DNA of 64,000 nt from Actinopolyspora saharensis (GTDB taxonomy: Bacteria > Actinomycetota > Actinomycetes > Mycobacteriales > Pseudonocardiaceae), in assembly GCF_900100925.1 (NCBI RefSeq), contig NZ_FNKO01000001.1:1178001-1242000 (forward strand), given 5' to 3'. Below, in pieces: positions 44,137 to 53,439 of this stretch. Position 1 is the first letter of the stretch. Each line of letters begins with the position of its first letter. The notes beneath the pieces are model-generated. The model was not told the DNA's origin. It saw only the letters and a list, made by a program, of their open reading frames with translations, and did no database searches. The translations under genes were made by a program, and so were the position numbers.

Positions 44137-45018
44137 TCAGCGGCGCGGCGCGCCGGCCGAGATCACACGTACCCGATCGGCGGCGGGGCGGTTCGCGTCC
44201 GGGACCCGCTCGGCGAACGCGGAGGGCAGGTGCAGCCGCACCGGGTCGAAACCCGTCGCGCTCAGCGCCTTCTCGGCCTCCTCCGGGATCGTGAAGTGGA
44301 AGTGCAGCCCGGTGCCGACGAACCTGCCGAGCAGCATGGCTCCGAGGGCGTCCACCGGTCCGCGGTTGTCCTCGGCCACGTGCAGATCGGACAGGTACAG
44401 TCCCGTGTCGAACCGGCCCAGCACCGCCAGCACGCGCGACCACAGCGTGCGCACCGCGTCGGTGGGCAGGTAGTTGAGCAGGCCCTCGCTGATCACGGCC
44501 AGCCCCTTGGCGGACGTGAGCTGCCCGGCCAGCGCGAGCAGATCGTTGCCGCCGTGCCCGCGCAGGACGTCGAGGGATTCGACGCGGTGGTGCGGTCCGA
44601 GCGAGCCGATCCGGTCGAGGGCCCGGCGCTTGCGGGCGGCCATGTCCGGAAGGTCGGTTTCGACGTAGTCGATCGCCGAGCCGTGGCGGCGGGCGAACCC
44701 GTGACCGCGCGGCGACATTCCCGAGGCGAGCTCGAGCACCCCGTCGACCTGCCCCGCGTCGATGGCCGCCGACAGCAGGTGGTCGATCACCCTGTGCCGG
44801 GCCAGCAGGAAGTCCTCCAGCACCGGCCCGCCGGCCATCCGGCTGAGCGCCATGGCCGGTTGCAGCGCCCGGTAGTACCACTTTCCCCGCGCGGTGGCCA
44901 GCGCGCCGTCGCCGAGCCCGTTCCGGGCCCAGACGTAGCCGGTGTAGTGCGCTGTGGGGCTGATCGAGTCCGGTCGCGGGCGACTTCGCGAAAGGCGCAT
45001 GCCCTCATCATCGTGCAT
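44137..45018 (-). CDS. SAM-dependent methyltransferase, LCMT-like class
   Basis: A 293-residue class I methyltransferase. The SAM motif VLELASGMSPRGHGFARR (about 105-122), the acidic YVETDLPDMAARKRRAL and VISEGLLNYLP are those of the leucine-carboxymethyltransferase (PPM1/LCM) family. In actinobacteria, family members methylate small carboxylates or polyketide products; the target here is not known. Start choice is open: ATG 45018 or ATG 45000, the latter having GAGGG too close. It follows the nitrite operon on the same strand with a 48-base gap and may be its last gene. Confidence 0.78.
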   Translation of the reverse strand: MHDDEGMRLSRSRPRPDSISPTAHYTGYVWARNGLGDGALATARGKWYYRALQPAMALSRMAGGPVLEDFLLARHRVIDHLLSAAIDAGQVDGVLELASGMSPRGHGFARRHGSAIDYVETDLPDMAARKRRALDRIGSLGPHHRVESLDVLRGHGGNDLLALAGQLTSAKGLAVISEGLLNYLPTDAVRTLWSRVLAVLGRFDTGLYLSDLHVAEDNRGPVDALGAMLLGRFVGTGLHFHFTIPEEAEKALSATGFDPVRLHLPSAFAERVPDANRPAADRVRVISAGAPRR

Positions 45019-45066
45019 CGTGCTGCGTTTCGCCGCCATGCCGAGCGGCACCGCCAGGCGGACACC

Positions 45067-45834
45067 TCACCCGCCGGTGGGCAGCGCGGAACGGTACCGG
45101 CGCGTTATCAGCCGCACGACCTCGCGGTCGTTCCCGAGGGGCGCGGCCACCCCCGCGCTGGGCATCTCGGTGAGCCAGCGGTGGAAGAGCCCGGGGGCCA
45201 GCAGGTAGGGCGCCAGGAACGTCCGGGGGCCGTGGCCACCTGCCGCGCACACCTCCGCCGCGCGCGGTCGCGTGGCGGTGATGTAGGTCGGTTCCAGTGC
45301 CTTGCCCTCGGGGTGGACCAGCCGCCCCAGACTCGCGGCCATGCCTTCCACCTCGGCCAGCGCCCCGGCGTCGGCGGAACCGGCCGCGGCGAACACCACG
45401 GGGTCCCCGGGGCGGCGACCGGCCTGCTCGAGTCTGCGCAGCATCACCTCGGCCAGCTTCTCCGCGGGGCCCAGCGGCTCGGTCACGGTCACGTCGGTCC
45501 TGCCGTGCTGCTCCAGCTGGGCGGGCAGATCCGTGCGCACGTGGTAGCCGGAGGCGAGGAAGGCGGGCACGGCCACGACGGGACCGGCGAGACCGTCCAG
45601 GGCCTCGGCCACGGTCGGACCGGTCACGTCGACGTTGGCCATCCGGCCGGTGACCCCGAGGGCCTCGCTCGCCGCCGCGGTTAACCGTTCGACGGTCCTG
45701 CCGCCACGCGGGTCACGACTGCCGTGGGCCACCAGCAGCAGGGAGGGTGCTCGGGACCCGCCCGAGCAGTTCCTCGCCCGCTGGTCCGCATGGTGGGTGC
45801 CTGCCCCGCCGGAGAACGCGACGTCTCCGCTCAC
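45067..45834 (-). CDS. Sirohydrochlorin chelatase-like protein (CbiX type)
   Basis: A 255-residue CbiX/SirB-type chelatase. The N-terminal HGSRDPRGG (His37) and MASLGRLVHPEG are the active-site blocks, followed by FLAPYLLAPGLFHRWL. It would insert iron into sirohydrochlorin to make siroheme, the prosthetic group of NirB. GTG 45834 overlaps the nirD stop (GTGA). A longer reading upstream to 46182 is a shadow of nirD. Being the last gene of the nitrite reductase run supports a cofactor role rather than cobalamin synthesis. Confidence 0.88.
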   Translation of the reverse strand: MSGDVAFSGGAGTHHADQRARNCSGGSRAPSLLLVAHGSRDPRGGRTVERLTAAASEALGVTGRMANVDVTGPTVAEALDGLAGPVVAVPAFLASGYHVRTDLPAQLEQHGRTDVTVTEPLGPAEKLAEVMLRRLEQAGRRPGDPVVFAAAGSADAGALAEVEGMAASLGRLVHPEGKALEPTYITATRPRAAEVCAAGGHGPRTFLAPYLLAPGLFHRWLTEMPSAGVAAPLGNDREVVRLITRRYRSALPTGG

Positions 45835-46154
45835 GATGTCGCGATCTCGATCGCCGCGTTCTGGCGCCGCACCGGATAGGTGGGCAACCGCGTCTCCGGC
45901 TCGTCCAGACACTGCCCGCTGCGCAGCGAGAAGGCCTGCTTGTGCATGGGGGAGGAGACCGTGGGTTCGCCCTCCCGGTCGCCGACGATGCCGCGGCTGA
46001 TCACCCCCGCTCCGCTGAACGGGTCCACATTGCCCAACGCGTACACCTCGTCGGTGGCCGTGCGGAACACGGCCACGGTGTGCCCGTCCACCAGAGCGGC
46101 GACGCCGAACTCGGTGGGAAGGTCGGATTCGGAACAGATCCGTTGCCAGTTCAC
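45831..46154 (-). CDS. nirD: Nitrite reductase small subunit
   Basis: A 107-residue Rieske-like-fold protein: the small subunit of assimilatory NADH-nitrite reductase. It lacks the Cys/His cluster ligands of true Rieske proteins, as is normal for NirD. Recognisable blocks are ALGNVDPFSGAGVISRGIVG and SSPMHKQAFSLRSGQCL. GTG 46154 overlaps the nirB stop, with GAGGAGG upstream. Its end overlaps the chelatase gene by four bases. Confidence 0.95.
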   Translation of the reverse strand: MNWQRICSESDLPTEFGVAALVDGHTVAVFRTATDEVYALGNVDPFSGAGVISRGIVGDREGEPTVSSPMHKQAFSLRSGQCLDEPETRLPTYPVRRQNAAIEIATS

Positions 46155-48691
46155 GCCGAAACCTCCTCGGAAGAGAACTCACTCGCGCCCACGACCGGGG
46201 TGGGAAGGTCGATCGGTGCGGGGCGGATCTGACCCCGCTCCTCGGTGAACTCGATCGTCGGGTCGGGCGCCTCCGGTGCGTTGACGAACGAGACGAAGCG
46301 GGAGAGCTTGTCCGGGTCCTCCAGCACGGCGGCCCACTCGTCGGTGTAGTCGGCGATGTGCCGCGCCATGGCCTCCTCGAGATCGGAGGCGATGCCCAGC
46401 GCGTCGTCGACCACCACCGCGCGCACGTGCTCCAGCCCGTCGTCGAACGACTCGATCCAGCCCGCCGTGCGCTGCAGCCGCTCCGCGGTGCGCACGTAGA
46501 ACATCAGGAACCGGTCCAGCAGCACCACGAGCTGCTCGTCGTCCAGGTCCGCGGCCAGCAGTCCCGCGTGCCGCGGGTTGAACCCGCCGTTGCCGCCCAC
46601 GTACAGGTTCCACCCCTTCTCAGTGGCGATGACCCCGAAGTCCTTCGACCTGGCCTCGGCGCACTCCCGGGCGCAGCCGGACACCCCGGCCTTGATCTTG
46701 TGCGGTGCCCGCAGCCCCCGGTAGCGCAGCTCCAGCTGGATGGCCATGGTCACCGAGTCCTGCACCCCGTAGCGGCACCAGTCGGTGCCCACGCAGGACT
46801 TCACCGTGCGCAGCGCTTTCCCGTAGGCGTGGCCGGACTCGAAACCGGCGTCGACCAGCCTGCGCCAGATCTCGGGGAGCTGTTCCACGCGCGCGCCGAA
46901 CAGGTCGACGCGCTGCCCACCGGTGATCTTCGTGTAGAGCCCGAACTCGGTGGCCACCTGGCCCAGGGTGATCAGCTTGTCCGGAGTGATCTCACCGGCG
47001 GGCACGCGGGGCACGACCGAGTAGGTGCCGTTGCGCTGCATGTTGGCCAGGAAGCGGTCGTTGGTGTCCTGCAGCGTGGCCTGCTCGTCGTCGAGGATGT
47101 GGGAATCGCTCAGGCCGGCCAGGATGGAGGCCACGGCGGGTTTGCAGATGTCGCACCCGCGGCCGGTGCCGTACCGCGAGATCAGCTCGGAGAAGGACGT
47201 GATCCCGGTGGCGCGCACGATCTCGAACAGCTCCGAGCGGGACTGCGGGAAGTGCTCGCACAGCGCGTTCGAGGTGACCACCCCGGCCTCGTCGAGCAGG
47301 CCCTTGAGCATGGGAACGCAGGAGCCGCAGCCGGTTCCCGCCTTGGTGCAGGACTTGATCCCGGCCACGTCCTCGGCCTGCCCGGTGGAGATCACACCGG
47401 CGATGTCGGCCTTGCTCACGTTGTGGCAGGAGCAGACCGTGGCGTCGTCGGGCAACGCCCCCGTGGTGCCACCGCCCCCGCCCGCGTCGGGGAACAGCAG
47501 CTGCTCCGGCGCGGCGGGCAACGGTCTGCCCACCAGCGGGCGCAGCGTGTTGTAGGTCTCGGCGTCCCCGACGAGCACACCCCCGAGCAGGGTGGTGGCG
47601 TCGTCGTCCAGGACGAGCTTGGCGTAGGTCCCCGCCGCGTTGTTGGCGTAGGTGACCTCCAGTGCCCCGTCCGAGCGGCCGTGCGCGTCGCCGAAGCTGG
47701 CCACGTCCACCCCGACGAGTTTCAGCTTGGTCGCGTCGTCGGCACCGCCGAACTCCGTCTCGCCCCGCCCGGTCAGCTGGTCCGCCACGGCCGAGGCCAT
47801 CTGGTACCCGGGGGCGACCAGCCCGTGGCAGCGGCCCTCCACGGCCGCGCACTCGCCGATCGCCCAGATACCGGGCTGGCCGGTGCGGCAGCCGTTGTCC
47901 ACGAGGAACCCGCCGCGCTGCCCGCGCTCGAGCCCGGCGGACTCGGCCAGGTCGTCCCGCGGCCGGATCCCGGCGGAGAACACCAGCAGCTCGGTGTCGA
48001 TCACGGTCCCGTCGGTCAGCGAAACGGCGGAGATCCCGCCGTGGTCGCCCTTGTGGACGCTGTCCACGGCCGCTCCGGTGTGGACCTCGAGTCCCAGGTC
48101 ACCGACGAGCCTGCCGAGCACGGCCCCGCCGCCCTCGTCGACCTGCACCGGCATCAGCCGCGGTGCGAGCTCGACGACATGGGGACGCATCCCCAGCTTG
48201 CGCAGCGCGTCGGCCGCCTCCAGGCCCAGCAGACCACCGCCGACCACGACGCCTTCGGCGCCGGACTCGGAGGCGGAGCGGATGCCGTCCAGATCGTCCA
48301 GGGTGCGGTAGACGTGACACCCGGGAAGATCGGCCCCCTCCACCGGGGGGACGAAGGGACGTGATCCCGTGGCCAGCACCAACGCGTCGTAGTGGAGGCT
48401 CTCCCCGGCCGTGGTGAGCACGGTGGAGGACTGCGGGTCGACCCGTTCGGCGCCCACACCGGTGCACAGTCGCACCCGTTCGTCCTGGTGGACCTCCTGC
48501 CCGGTCAGCATGAGCTCCTCGGCGGTGGTCTCGGTCATGTACGCCGACAGCCCGACCCGGTCGTAGGCGGGACTCGGCTCCTCGCCGAGCACCACGATCC
48601 GCCAGTGCTGCTCCGGATCCCGTTCGCGCACTTCCTCGACCAGGCGGTGTCCGACCATGCCGTGACCGATGATCACGAGTGTCTTGTTCAT
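46151..48691 (-). CDS. nirB: NADH-nitrite reductase large subunit
   Basis: An 846-residue flavo-siroheme enzyme reducing nitrite to ammonia with NAD(P)H. The N-terminal FAD/NAD domains have VIIGHGMVGHRLVEEV and GVVVGGGLLGLEAADAL. A BFD-like [2Fe-2S] region follows (VCSCHNVSKADI to GTGCGSC). The siroheme/[4Fe-4S] domain has SCVGTDWCRYGVQDS and AGVSGCARECAEARSKD. The chosen ATG 48691 lies behind GAGGAGGAGG and matches the conserved start. It overlaps the flavoprotein gene upstream by ATGA and nirD by GTGA. Confidence 0.96.
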   Translation of the reverse strand: MNKTLVIIGHGMVGHRLVEEVRERDPEQHWRIVVLGEEPSPAYDRVGLSAYMTETTAEELMLTGQEVHQDERVRLCTGVGAERVDPQSSTVLTTAGESLHYDALVLATGSRPFVPPVEGADLPGCHVYRTLDDLDGIRSASESGAEGVVVGGGLLGLEAADALRKLGMRPHVVELAPRLMPVQVDEGGGAVLGRLVGDLGLEVHTGAAVDSVHKGDHGGISAVSLTDGTVIDTELLVFSAGIRPRDDLAESAGLERGQRGGFLVDNGCRTGQPGIWAIGECAAVEGRCHGLVAPGYQMASAVADQLTGRGETEFGGADDATKLKLVGVDVASFGDAHGRSDGALEVTYANNAAGTYAKLVLDDDATTLLGGVLVGDAETYNTLRPLVGRPLPAAPEQLLFPDAGGGGGTTGALPDDATVCSCHNVSKADIAGVISTGQAEDVAGIKSCTKAGTGCGSCVPMLKGLLDEAGVVTSNALCEHFPQSRSELFEIVRATGITSFSELISRYGTGRGCDICKPAVASILAGLSDSHILDDEQATLQDTNDRFLANMQRNGTYSVVPRVPAGEITPDKLITLGQVATEFGLYTKITGGQRVDLFGARVEQLPEIWRRLVDAGFESGHAYGKALRTVKSCVGTDWCRYGVQDSVTMAIQLELRYRGLRAPHKIKAGVSGCARECAEARSKDFGVIATEKGWNLYVGGNGGFNPRHAGLLAADLDDEQLVVLLDRFLMFYVRTAERLQRTAGWIESFDDGLEHVRAVVVDDALGIASDLEEAMARHIADYTDEWAAVLEDPDKLSRFVSFVNAPEAPDPTIEFTEERGQIRPAPIDLPTPVVGASEFSSEEVSA

Positions 48692-50142
48692 GCCGCGTCC
48701 TCCTCCTCGGCGGGGAATGCACGTTCGTGGGAGTTCTCGGGAGGGGCCGCCGCGGACAGCGCTTCGCACAACCGGCGCACGCTGTCGGTGCAGCTTCCGC
48801 ATCCCGTGGTGGCTCGGGTGGCCGCGGCCAGCGCGGTAACGTCCTCGGCACCGGCGTGAAAGGCCGCGGTCAGCGTTGATTCGGAGACGTTGTTGCAGTG
48901 GCACAGCACCTTGTCGGTCACCGGCGGTGCCCCGGTGTCGGCCCTGCGCTCGTGCCCGAGCAGCAGGGCGAGCCGGTTCGACGGGACCGGCCCACCTGTT
49001 TCGTGCAGCCGGGTCAGTTCGGCACCGGCCTCCTCCAGACCGACCAGGGTCGCCGCGGCGAGCCGCTCACCGTGCAGGGCCAGCCGCGCGTAGCGGTACC
49101 GCCCGCGATCGTGGAACGTCACGTGCTCGATGCCCGGGGTCTCGTCCGGAAGTAGCTCGGCAGGACCGAGGCAGGTCACCTCGAGCCCGTTTCCACGTGC
49201 CCGCGTGACTTCGACGTGGTGGTAGTGACTTTCCCGCCCGGAGTCGAGGAGGATCCCGGCGAGCGCGTCGGCCTGGTTCCAGGTGGTCTCGAGCGTGCCG
49301 CGCCGCACCGCGGGGTGCCGGGCGCAGTCGCCGAGGGCGTACACGCGCGGATCAGCGGTGCGCAACGACTCGTCCACCGCGATCCCGTCCGCGGCGACGT
49401 CCAGCCCCGCGGCGGCGGCCAGTTCGGTGTTCGGCCGCGTGCCGGTGCACAGCAGCAGCGCGTCGGTGCGGACCGGTTCGATGTCCCGCAGCGACAGCTC
49501 ACCGGAGGACAGTTCCACGGGGATCTCCCCCAGCCGGACCGTCACGCCGGTGGCACGCAGTCGCTCGGCCACGATCTCCGCGGCGGCGGAGTCCAACTCC
49601 CGGGACATCAGCCGCGATCCCCGGTGCACTAGGGTCACTTGATGTCCCGCGGCGGCCAGGGCGTGCGCGCTTTCCACGCCGAGCAAGCCACCGCCGAGCA
49701 CGGTGACGGCCGTGTCCGGGCCGAGCTCGGCGCGCAGTCCGAGGCAGTCGCGCGGGCAGCGCGGGGACCGCACCCGTTCGTCGAGGGCCCCGTCCGCCCG
49801 GCGCAGCCCGGCGAGGTCGGGCACGTGCTCACCGGCTCCGGTGGCCAGCACCAACCTGTCGTAGGGATGGTGGGCACCGTCGGCGGTGCGCACCACCCGG
49901 TTCTCCCGGTCGATGCTCGTGGCCCGGGAGCGGTGGAGCAGAACGTCCTCGTCGTGCCCGGGAAGGGCCATCCACTCCAGGGGAAGCCCCGCGGTCATCG
50001 CCCGGGTGAACAGCGCGGGGTTGTACGGGCCCTCCTCCCGCGCGCCGAGCACGGTGATCCGGGCGGAACCGTCCCCGGCGCGCAGCCGCTCGGCCAGCCG
50101 GTGCCCCGCGGGCCCGTGTCCGATGATCACGACTCGATTCAT
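48688..50142 (-). CDS. Flavoprotein electron-transfer subunit of nitrate reductase
   Basis: A 484-residue FAD/NAD(P)H-dependent oxidoreductase with a BFD-like [2Fe-2S] C-terminus (VLCHCNNVSESTLTAAF to TGCGSC). The N-terminal VVIIGHGPAGHRLAERL and VTVLGGGLLGVESAHAL bind FAD and NAD. It resembles the N-terminal half of NirB and the NasB/NasC reductases that feed electrons to assimilatory nitrate reductase. It lacks the siroheme domain. It sits between the molybdoenzyme gene and nirB with ATGA overlaps on both sides. Confidence 0.88.
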   Translation of the reverse strand: MNRVVIIGHGPAGHRLAERLRAGDGSARITVLGAREEGPYNPALFTRAMTAGLPLEWMALPGHDEDVLLHRSRATSIDRENRVVRTADGAHHPYDRLVLATGAGEHVPDLAGLRRADGALDERVRSPRCPRDCLGLRAELGPDTAVTVLGGGLLGVESAHALAAAGHQVTLVHRGSRLMSRELDSAAAEIVAERLRATGVTVRLGEIPVELSSGELSLRDIEPVRTDALLLCTGTRPNTELAAAAGLDVAADGIAVDESLRTADPRVYALGDCARHPAVRRGTLETTWNQADALAGILLDSGRESHYHHVEVTRARGNGLEVTCLGPAELLPDETPGIEHVTFHDRGRYRYARLALHGERLAAATLVGLEEAGAELTRLHETGGPVPSNRLALLLGHERRADTGAPPVTDKVLCHCNNVSESTLTAAFHAGAEDVTALAAATRATTGCGSCTDSVRRLCEALSAAAPPENSHERAFPAEEEDAA

Positions 50143-52223
50143 TCCGCGACCTCCTCGGCGGCCGAGAGGGTCACCGAGGCGACCTTGAACTCGGGGATGC
50201 CGCTGCGCGGGTCCACCACCGCGCTGGTGAGCAGGTTCGCGCACCCCTGCTCGCCGTAGTGGATCGGCAGGAAAACCGTGTCCGGCCGGATCGAGCTGTC
50301 CACCCTGGCCGTGACCACGGCCGTTCCGCGCTCCGAGCGCACCCTGGTGCGCTGGCCCTCGACCACGCCCGCTCGCTGCGCGGTCTCCGGGTGCAGCCGC
50401 ACGAACGACTCGGGGGCCGCCTCGGCCAGCTCGGACACCCGCCGCGTCTGCACCCCGGTCTGGTACTGCTCCATGACCCTTCCCGTGGTCGCCACCAGCG
50501 GAAACCCCTCACGCGGGGCGGGGGCCGATTCCGTGCGGTCGACGGGAACGAAGCGGGCCCTGCCGTCCGGGTGGGCGAAGGCATCCAGGAACAGGCGCGG
50601 AGTTCCCGGATGCCGGGTGGCGCCTTCCGCACCGGCGGGGCAGGGCCAGTGCAGCGCCTCGCCCGCGTCGAGCCGGTCGTAGTCGATGCCCGAGTAGTCG
50701 GCGGTGCCCCCGGCCGAGGCCCGGGCCAGTTCGGCGAAGACGGTCGGCGCGTGGTCGGGGAACCGCTCCGCGGGCTGCCCGAGCCGGGTGGCGAGCCCGT
50801 TCAGCACCTCCAGGTCGGACCGGGCCCCGCTCGGGGGAGCGGTCGCCTTCCTGCGCCGGATCACGCGTCCTTCCAGGCTGGTCATGGTTCCCTCCTCCTC
50901 GGCCCACTGCGTGGTCGGCAGCACCACGTCGGCCGTGCGCACGGTTTCCGAGGGCAGGAAGTCGGCGGTCACCAGCAGGTCCAACCGGGACAGGGAGTCG
51001 CGGGTGCTCGCCGCGTCGGGGGCGGACAGCACCGGGTTGGAACCGAAGACCAGCAGCGCCCGCAGCCCGTCCGGCTGCGCCGCCGACTCGAGCAGCCGGG
51101 TGGCCGGAATCCCCGGCCCGGGCAGCTCCTCCGGGGAAATGCCCCACACCTCGGCGACCTCGGCCCGGGCTCGCGGGTCGGTGATGGACCGGTAGCCGGG
51201 CAACTGGTCGGCCTTCTGACCGTGCTCCCGGCCGCCCTGCCCGTTGCCCTGCCCGGTCAGGCAGCCGTAGCCGTTTCCGGGAGTTCCGGGCAGTCCGAGC
51301 GCCAGGGCGAGGTTGATGAACCCGGACACCACGTCGGCCCCGTCCTCGTGCTGCTCGGCGCCGCGCCCGGTGAGCACGTAGCGGCGCCGCGCCTCGGCCA
51401 GCATCCGCACCGCGGCGCGCTGCGACGCGGCGGGAACGCCCGTGACCTGCTCGACCCGCTCGGGCCACCACGTCCCGACCAGGGGCCACATCCGCTCGAA
51501 ACCGGTGGTGCGCCGCGAGACGTAGTCCGTGTCGCACCAGCCCTCGGCCACCACCACGTGCAGCAGCCCCAGCGCCAGCACCAGGTCGGTGCCGGGCAGG
51601 GGGCGCAGGTGCAGCGCGGCCTGCCCGGCCGTGGCGCTGCGCCGCGGGTCGATGACCACGAGATCGGCGTGCTGGAGGTGCTGCATCAGCGGCGGCATGG
51701 TCTCGGCCGGGTTGGCCCCGGCCAGCAGAACCACCTCGGCCTCGGCGAGGTCGGTGACGGGGAAGGGCAGACCGCGATCCACCCCGAACGCGGCGTTGCC
51801 CGCGGTGGCCGCCGCCGCCATGCAGAACCTGCCGTTGTAGTCGATCCGGCTGGTGCCGAGGGCGACCCGGGCGAACTTGCCGAGCAGGTAGGCCTTCTCG
51901 TTGGTCAGCCCGCCCCCGCCGAACACGCCCACGGCGTCCGGCCCGTGCTCGGCGGAGATGCGGTGCAGCTGCCCGGCCACCAGGTCCAGGGCGCGGTCCC
52001 AGTCGGTGGGCACGAGACGGCCCGCTGCGTTGCGCACCAGCGGTTCCCGCAGGCGCTGCTGATCGTGCAGCACCTCGGGGGCGGTCCAGCCCTTGCGGCA
52101 CAGCCCGCCGCGGTTGACCGGGAAGTTCGAGGGCTCCACCGAGACGCTCCCGGCGCTGTCGGTCAGTGTCGTGCCGCACTGCAGCGCGCAGTACGGGCAG
52201 TGGGTCGCCACTCGCTTCTCCAC
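50139..52223 (-). CDS. Assimilatory nitrate reductase catalytic subunit
   Basis: A 694-residue molybdopterin oxidoreductase of the NasA/NarB class that reduces nitrate to nitrite in the cytoplasm. The N-terminal [4Fe-4S] site is Cys9, Cys12, Cys16 and Cys42 (HCPYCALQCG to LCRKGW). Other blocks are YNGRFCMAAAATAGNAAFGVDRG and CLTGQGNGQGGREHGQK. No Tat signal is present, which argues for the assimilatory type. GTG 52223 lies behind GGGAGGG. It is the first gene of a five-gene leftward operon. No convincing GlnR box was found upstream. Confidence 0.9.
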   Translation of the reverse strand: MEKRVATHCPYCALQCGTTLTDSAGSVSVEPSNFPVNRGGLCRKGWTAPEVLHDQQRLREPLVRNAAGRLVPTDWDRALDLVAGQLHRISAEHGPDAVGVFGGGGLTNEKAYLLGKFARVALGTSRIDYNGRFCMAAAATAGNAAFGVDRGLPFPVTDLAEAEVVLLAGANPAETMPPLMQHLQHADLVVIDPRRSATAGQAALHLRPLPGTDLVLALGLLHVVVAEGWCDTDYVSRRTTGFERMWPLVGTWWPERVEQVTGVPAASQRAAVRMLAEARRRYVLTGRGAEQHEDGADVVSGFINLALALGLPGTPGNGYGCLTGQGNGQGGREHGQKADQLPGYRSITDPRARAEVAEVWGISPEELPGPGIPATRLLESAAQPDGLRALLVFGSNPVLSAPDAASTRDSLSRLDLLVTADFLPSETVRTADVVLPTTQWAEEEGTMTSLEGRVIRRRKATAPPSGARSDLEVLNGLATRLGQPAERFPDHAPTVFAELARASAGGTADYSGIDYDRLDAGEALHWPCPAGAEGATRHPGTPRLFLDAFAHPDGRARFVPVDRTESAPAPREGFPLVATTGRVMEQYQTGVQTRRVSELAEAAPESFVRLHPETAQRAGVVEGQRTRVRSERGTAVVTARVDSSIRPDTVFLPIHYGEQGCANLLTSAVVDPRSGIPEFKVASVTLSAAEEVAE

Positions 52224-52525
52224 CGTCGGGCCCTCCCGGGTCTCTTCGCAGCCGACACTTCCGCGCGGTTGGGCTCCTCCCGCCCGCGGGCGGGGCGCCT
52301 TCCGGAGCTCGTTTCCGAGCGGATTCGACTGCGAAATCTAGTGGCGCGGTGTTTCCCGAGCGGGGTGCTCGTGTTGCAGCGCGGAAAAGAACCGTTAATC
52401 CGAACGCACGGGCGCGAAACACCCTGTGCGGAAACCGGGAAGACCGCGTGGGCGGGTGGTGATGGCGGGATTTTGACGGACGCACCTGAGCCCTGCGCGG
52501 CGGGGGATTCGAGCGACGTGCGACC

Positions 52526-53362
52526 GTGGTGGACGTGGTCGAACAGGGCGAGGACAGCGCCGCGCAGTGGCGACGGGCCTGTGAACTGGTCGCCGCCGCG
52601 CGCCGGATCACGATACTGACCGGTGCGGGAATCTCCACCGGGGCCGGGATCCCCGACTTCCGGGGACCCAACGGGGTGTGGACCCGCGATCCGCGGGCGC
52701 AGCGGCTCAGCGACATCGACAGTTACGTGTCCGACCCGGAGGTACGTCGCCTGGCCTGGCAGAGCCGGGCCGAACACCCCGCCTGGGACGCCGTTCCCGG
52801 GCCGGCGCACCGCGCCTTCGTCGACCTCGCGGACGCGGGAAGGCTGCGTGCCGTGCTGACGCAGAACATCGACGAGCTGCACCAGCGAGCCGGGCTCGAC
52901 CCCTCCTACGTGCTCGAACTTCACGGCTCGATGTTCGGCACGGTGTGCCTGTCCTGCTCGGCGAGCGGCACCATGCGGGCGGCCCTGGAGCGGGTGGCTG
53001 CGGGCGAGCAGGACCCGCACTGCACGGAGTGCGGGGGCATCCTCAAGTCCGCCACTGTCTCGTTCGGTCAGGCGTTGGACCCGGAAGTGGTCCGGGAGAG
53101 CCAGCGGGCGACGATGGACTGCGATCTGTTCCTGGCCGTGGGGACCTCGCTGGGCGTGCACCCTGCGGCCGGTTTCACCGATCTCGCCGTCCGCGCGGGC
53201 GCCGGGCTGGTGATCTGCAACGGCGAGCCGACCCCCTACGACGGGCAGGCCGACGCAGTGCTGCGGGGGAACCTCGACGAGCTGCTGCCCGAGCTGCTGT
53301 CCGTGCCGCCCGACGAGAACCAGCCGCCGCTGCGCACCTGGGCGGACCCGCGCACCTGGTGA
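52526..53362 (+). CDS. Sirtuin-type NAD-dependent protein deacylase
   Basis: A 278-residue Sir2-family deacylase. The NAD-binding motif LTGAGISTGAGIPDFRG begins at residue 31, TQNIDELH at 112, and the catalytic His133 is in ELHGS. The zinc ligands are Cys141, Cys144, Cys166 and Cys169. It removes acyl groups from lysine, giving O-acyl-ADP-ribose. GTG 52526 is used. It diverges from the nitrate operon across 302 bases, which contain a CCCGCCCGCGGGCGGG palindrome at 52279-52294. mobA follows 77 bases after it. Confidence 0.92.
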   Translation: MVDVVEQGEDSAAQWRRACELVAAARRITILTGAGISTGAGIPDFRGPNGVWTRDPRAQRLSDIDSYVSDPEVRRLAWQSRAEHPAWDAVPGPAHRAFVDLADAGRLRAVLTQNIDELHQRAGLDPSYVLELHGSMFGTVCLSCSASGTMRAALERVAAGEQDPHCTECGGILKSATVSFGQALDPEVVRESQRATMDCDLFLAVGTSLGVHPAAGFTDLAVRAGAGLVICNGEPTPYDGQADAVLRGNLDELLPELLSVPPDENQPPLRTWADPRTW

Positions 53363-53427
53363 GGCGAGGCAGGTGGTCGCCGATCACCCGCTCGTCCGGT
53401 GCCGCTTCGGCGGCGGAGCACGGCGCG

Positions 53428-53433
53428 TAGCGT
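53428..53433 (+). promoter_or_regulatory. mobA -10 box, near-leaderless start
   Basis: TAGCGT ends six bases before the mobA ATG at 53440, so transcription would begin at or within a base or two of the start codon. The same hexamer precedes the MgtC-like gene (62826-62831) and lies upstream of the SRPBCC gene. Confidence 0.5.
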
Positions 53434-53439
53434 GAAATC

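Noticed and set aside
45835..46182. N-terminal extension of the chelatase gene
   Set aside because: It is nirD read out of frame; GTG 45834 overlaps the nirD stop as in the rest of the operon.
52380..52440. Possible GlnR box before the nitrate reductase gene
   Set aside because: Two GTTTC half-sites are present on the coding strand, but spacing and the GTnAC halves do not fit the consensus.
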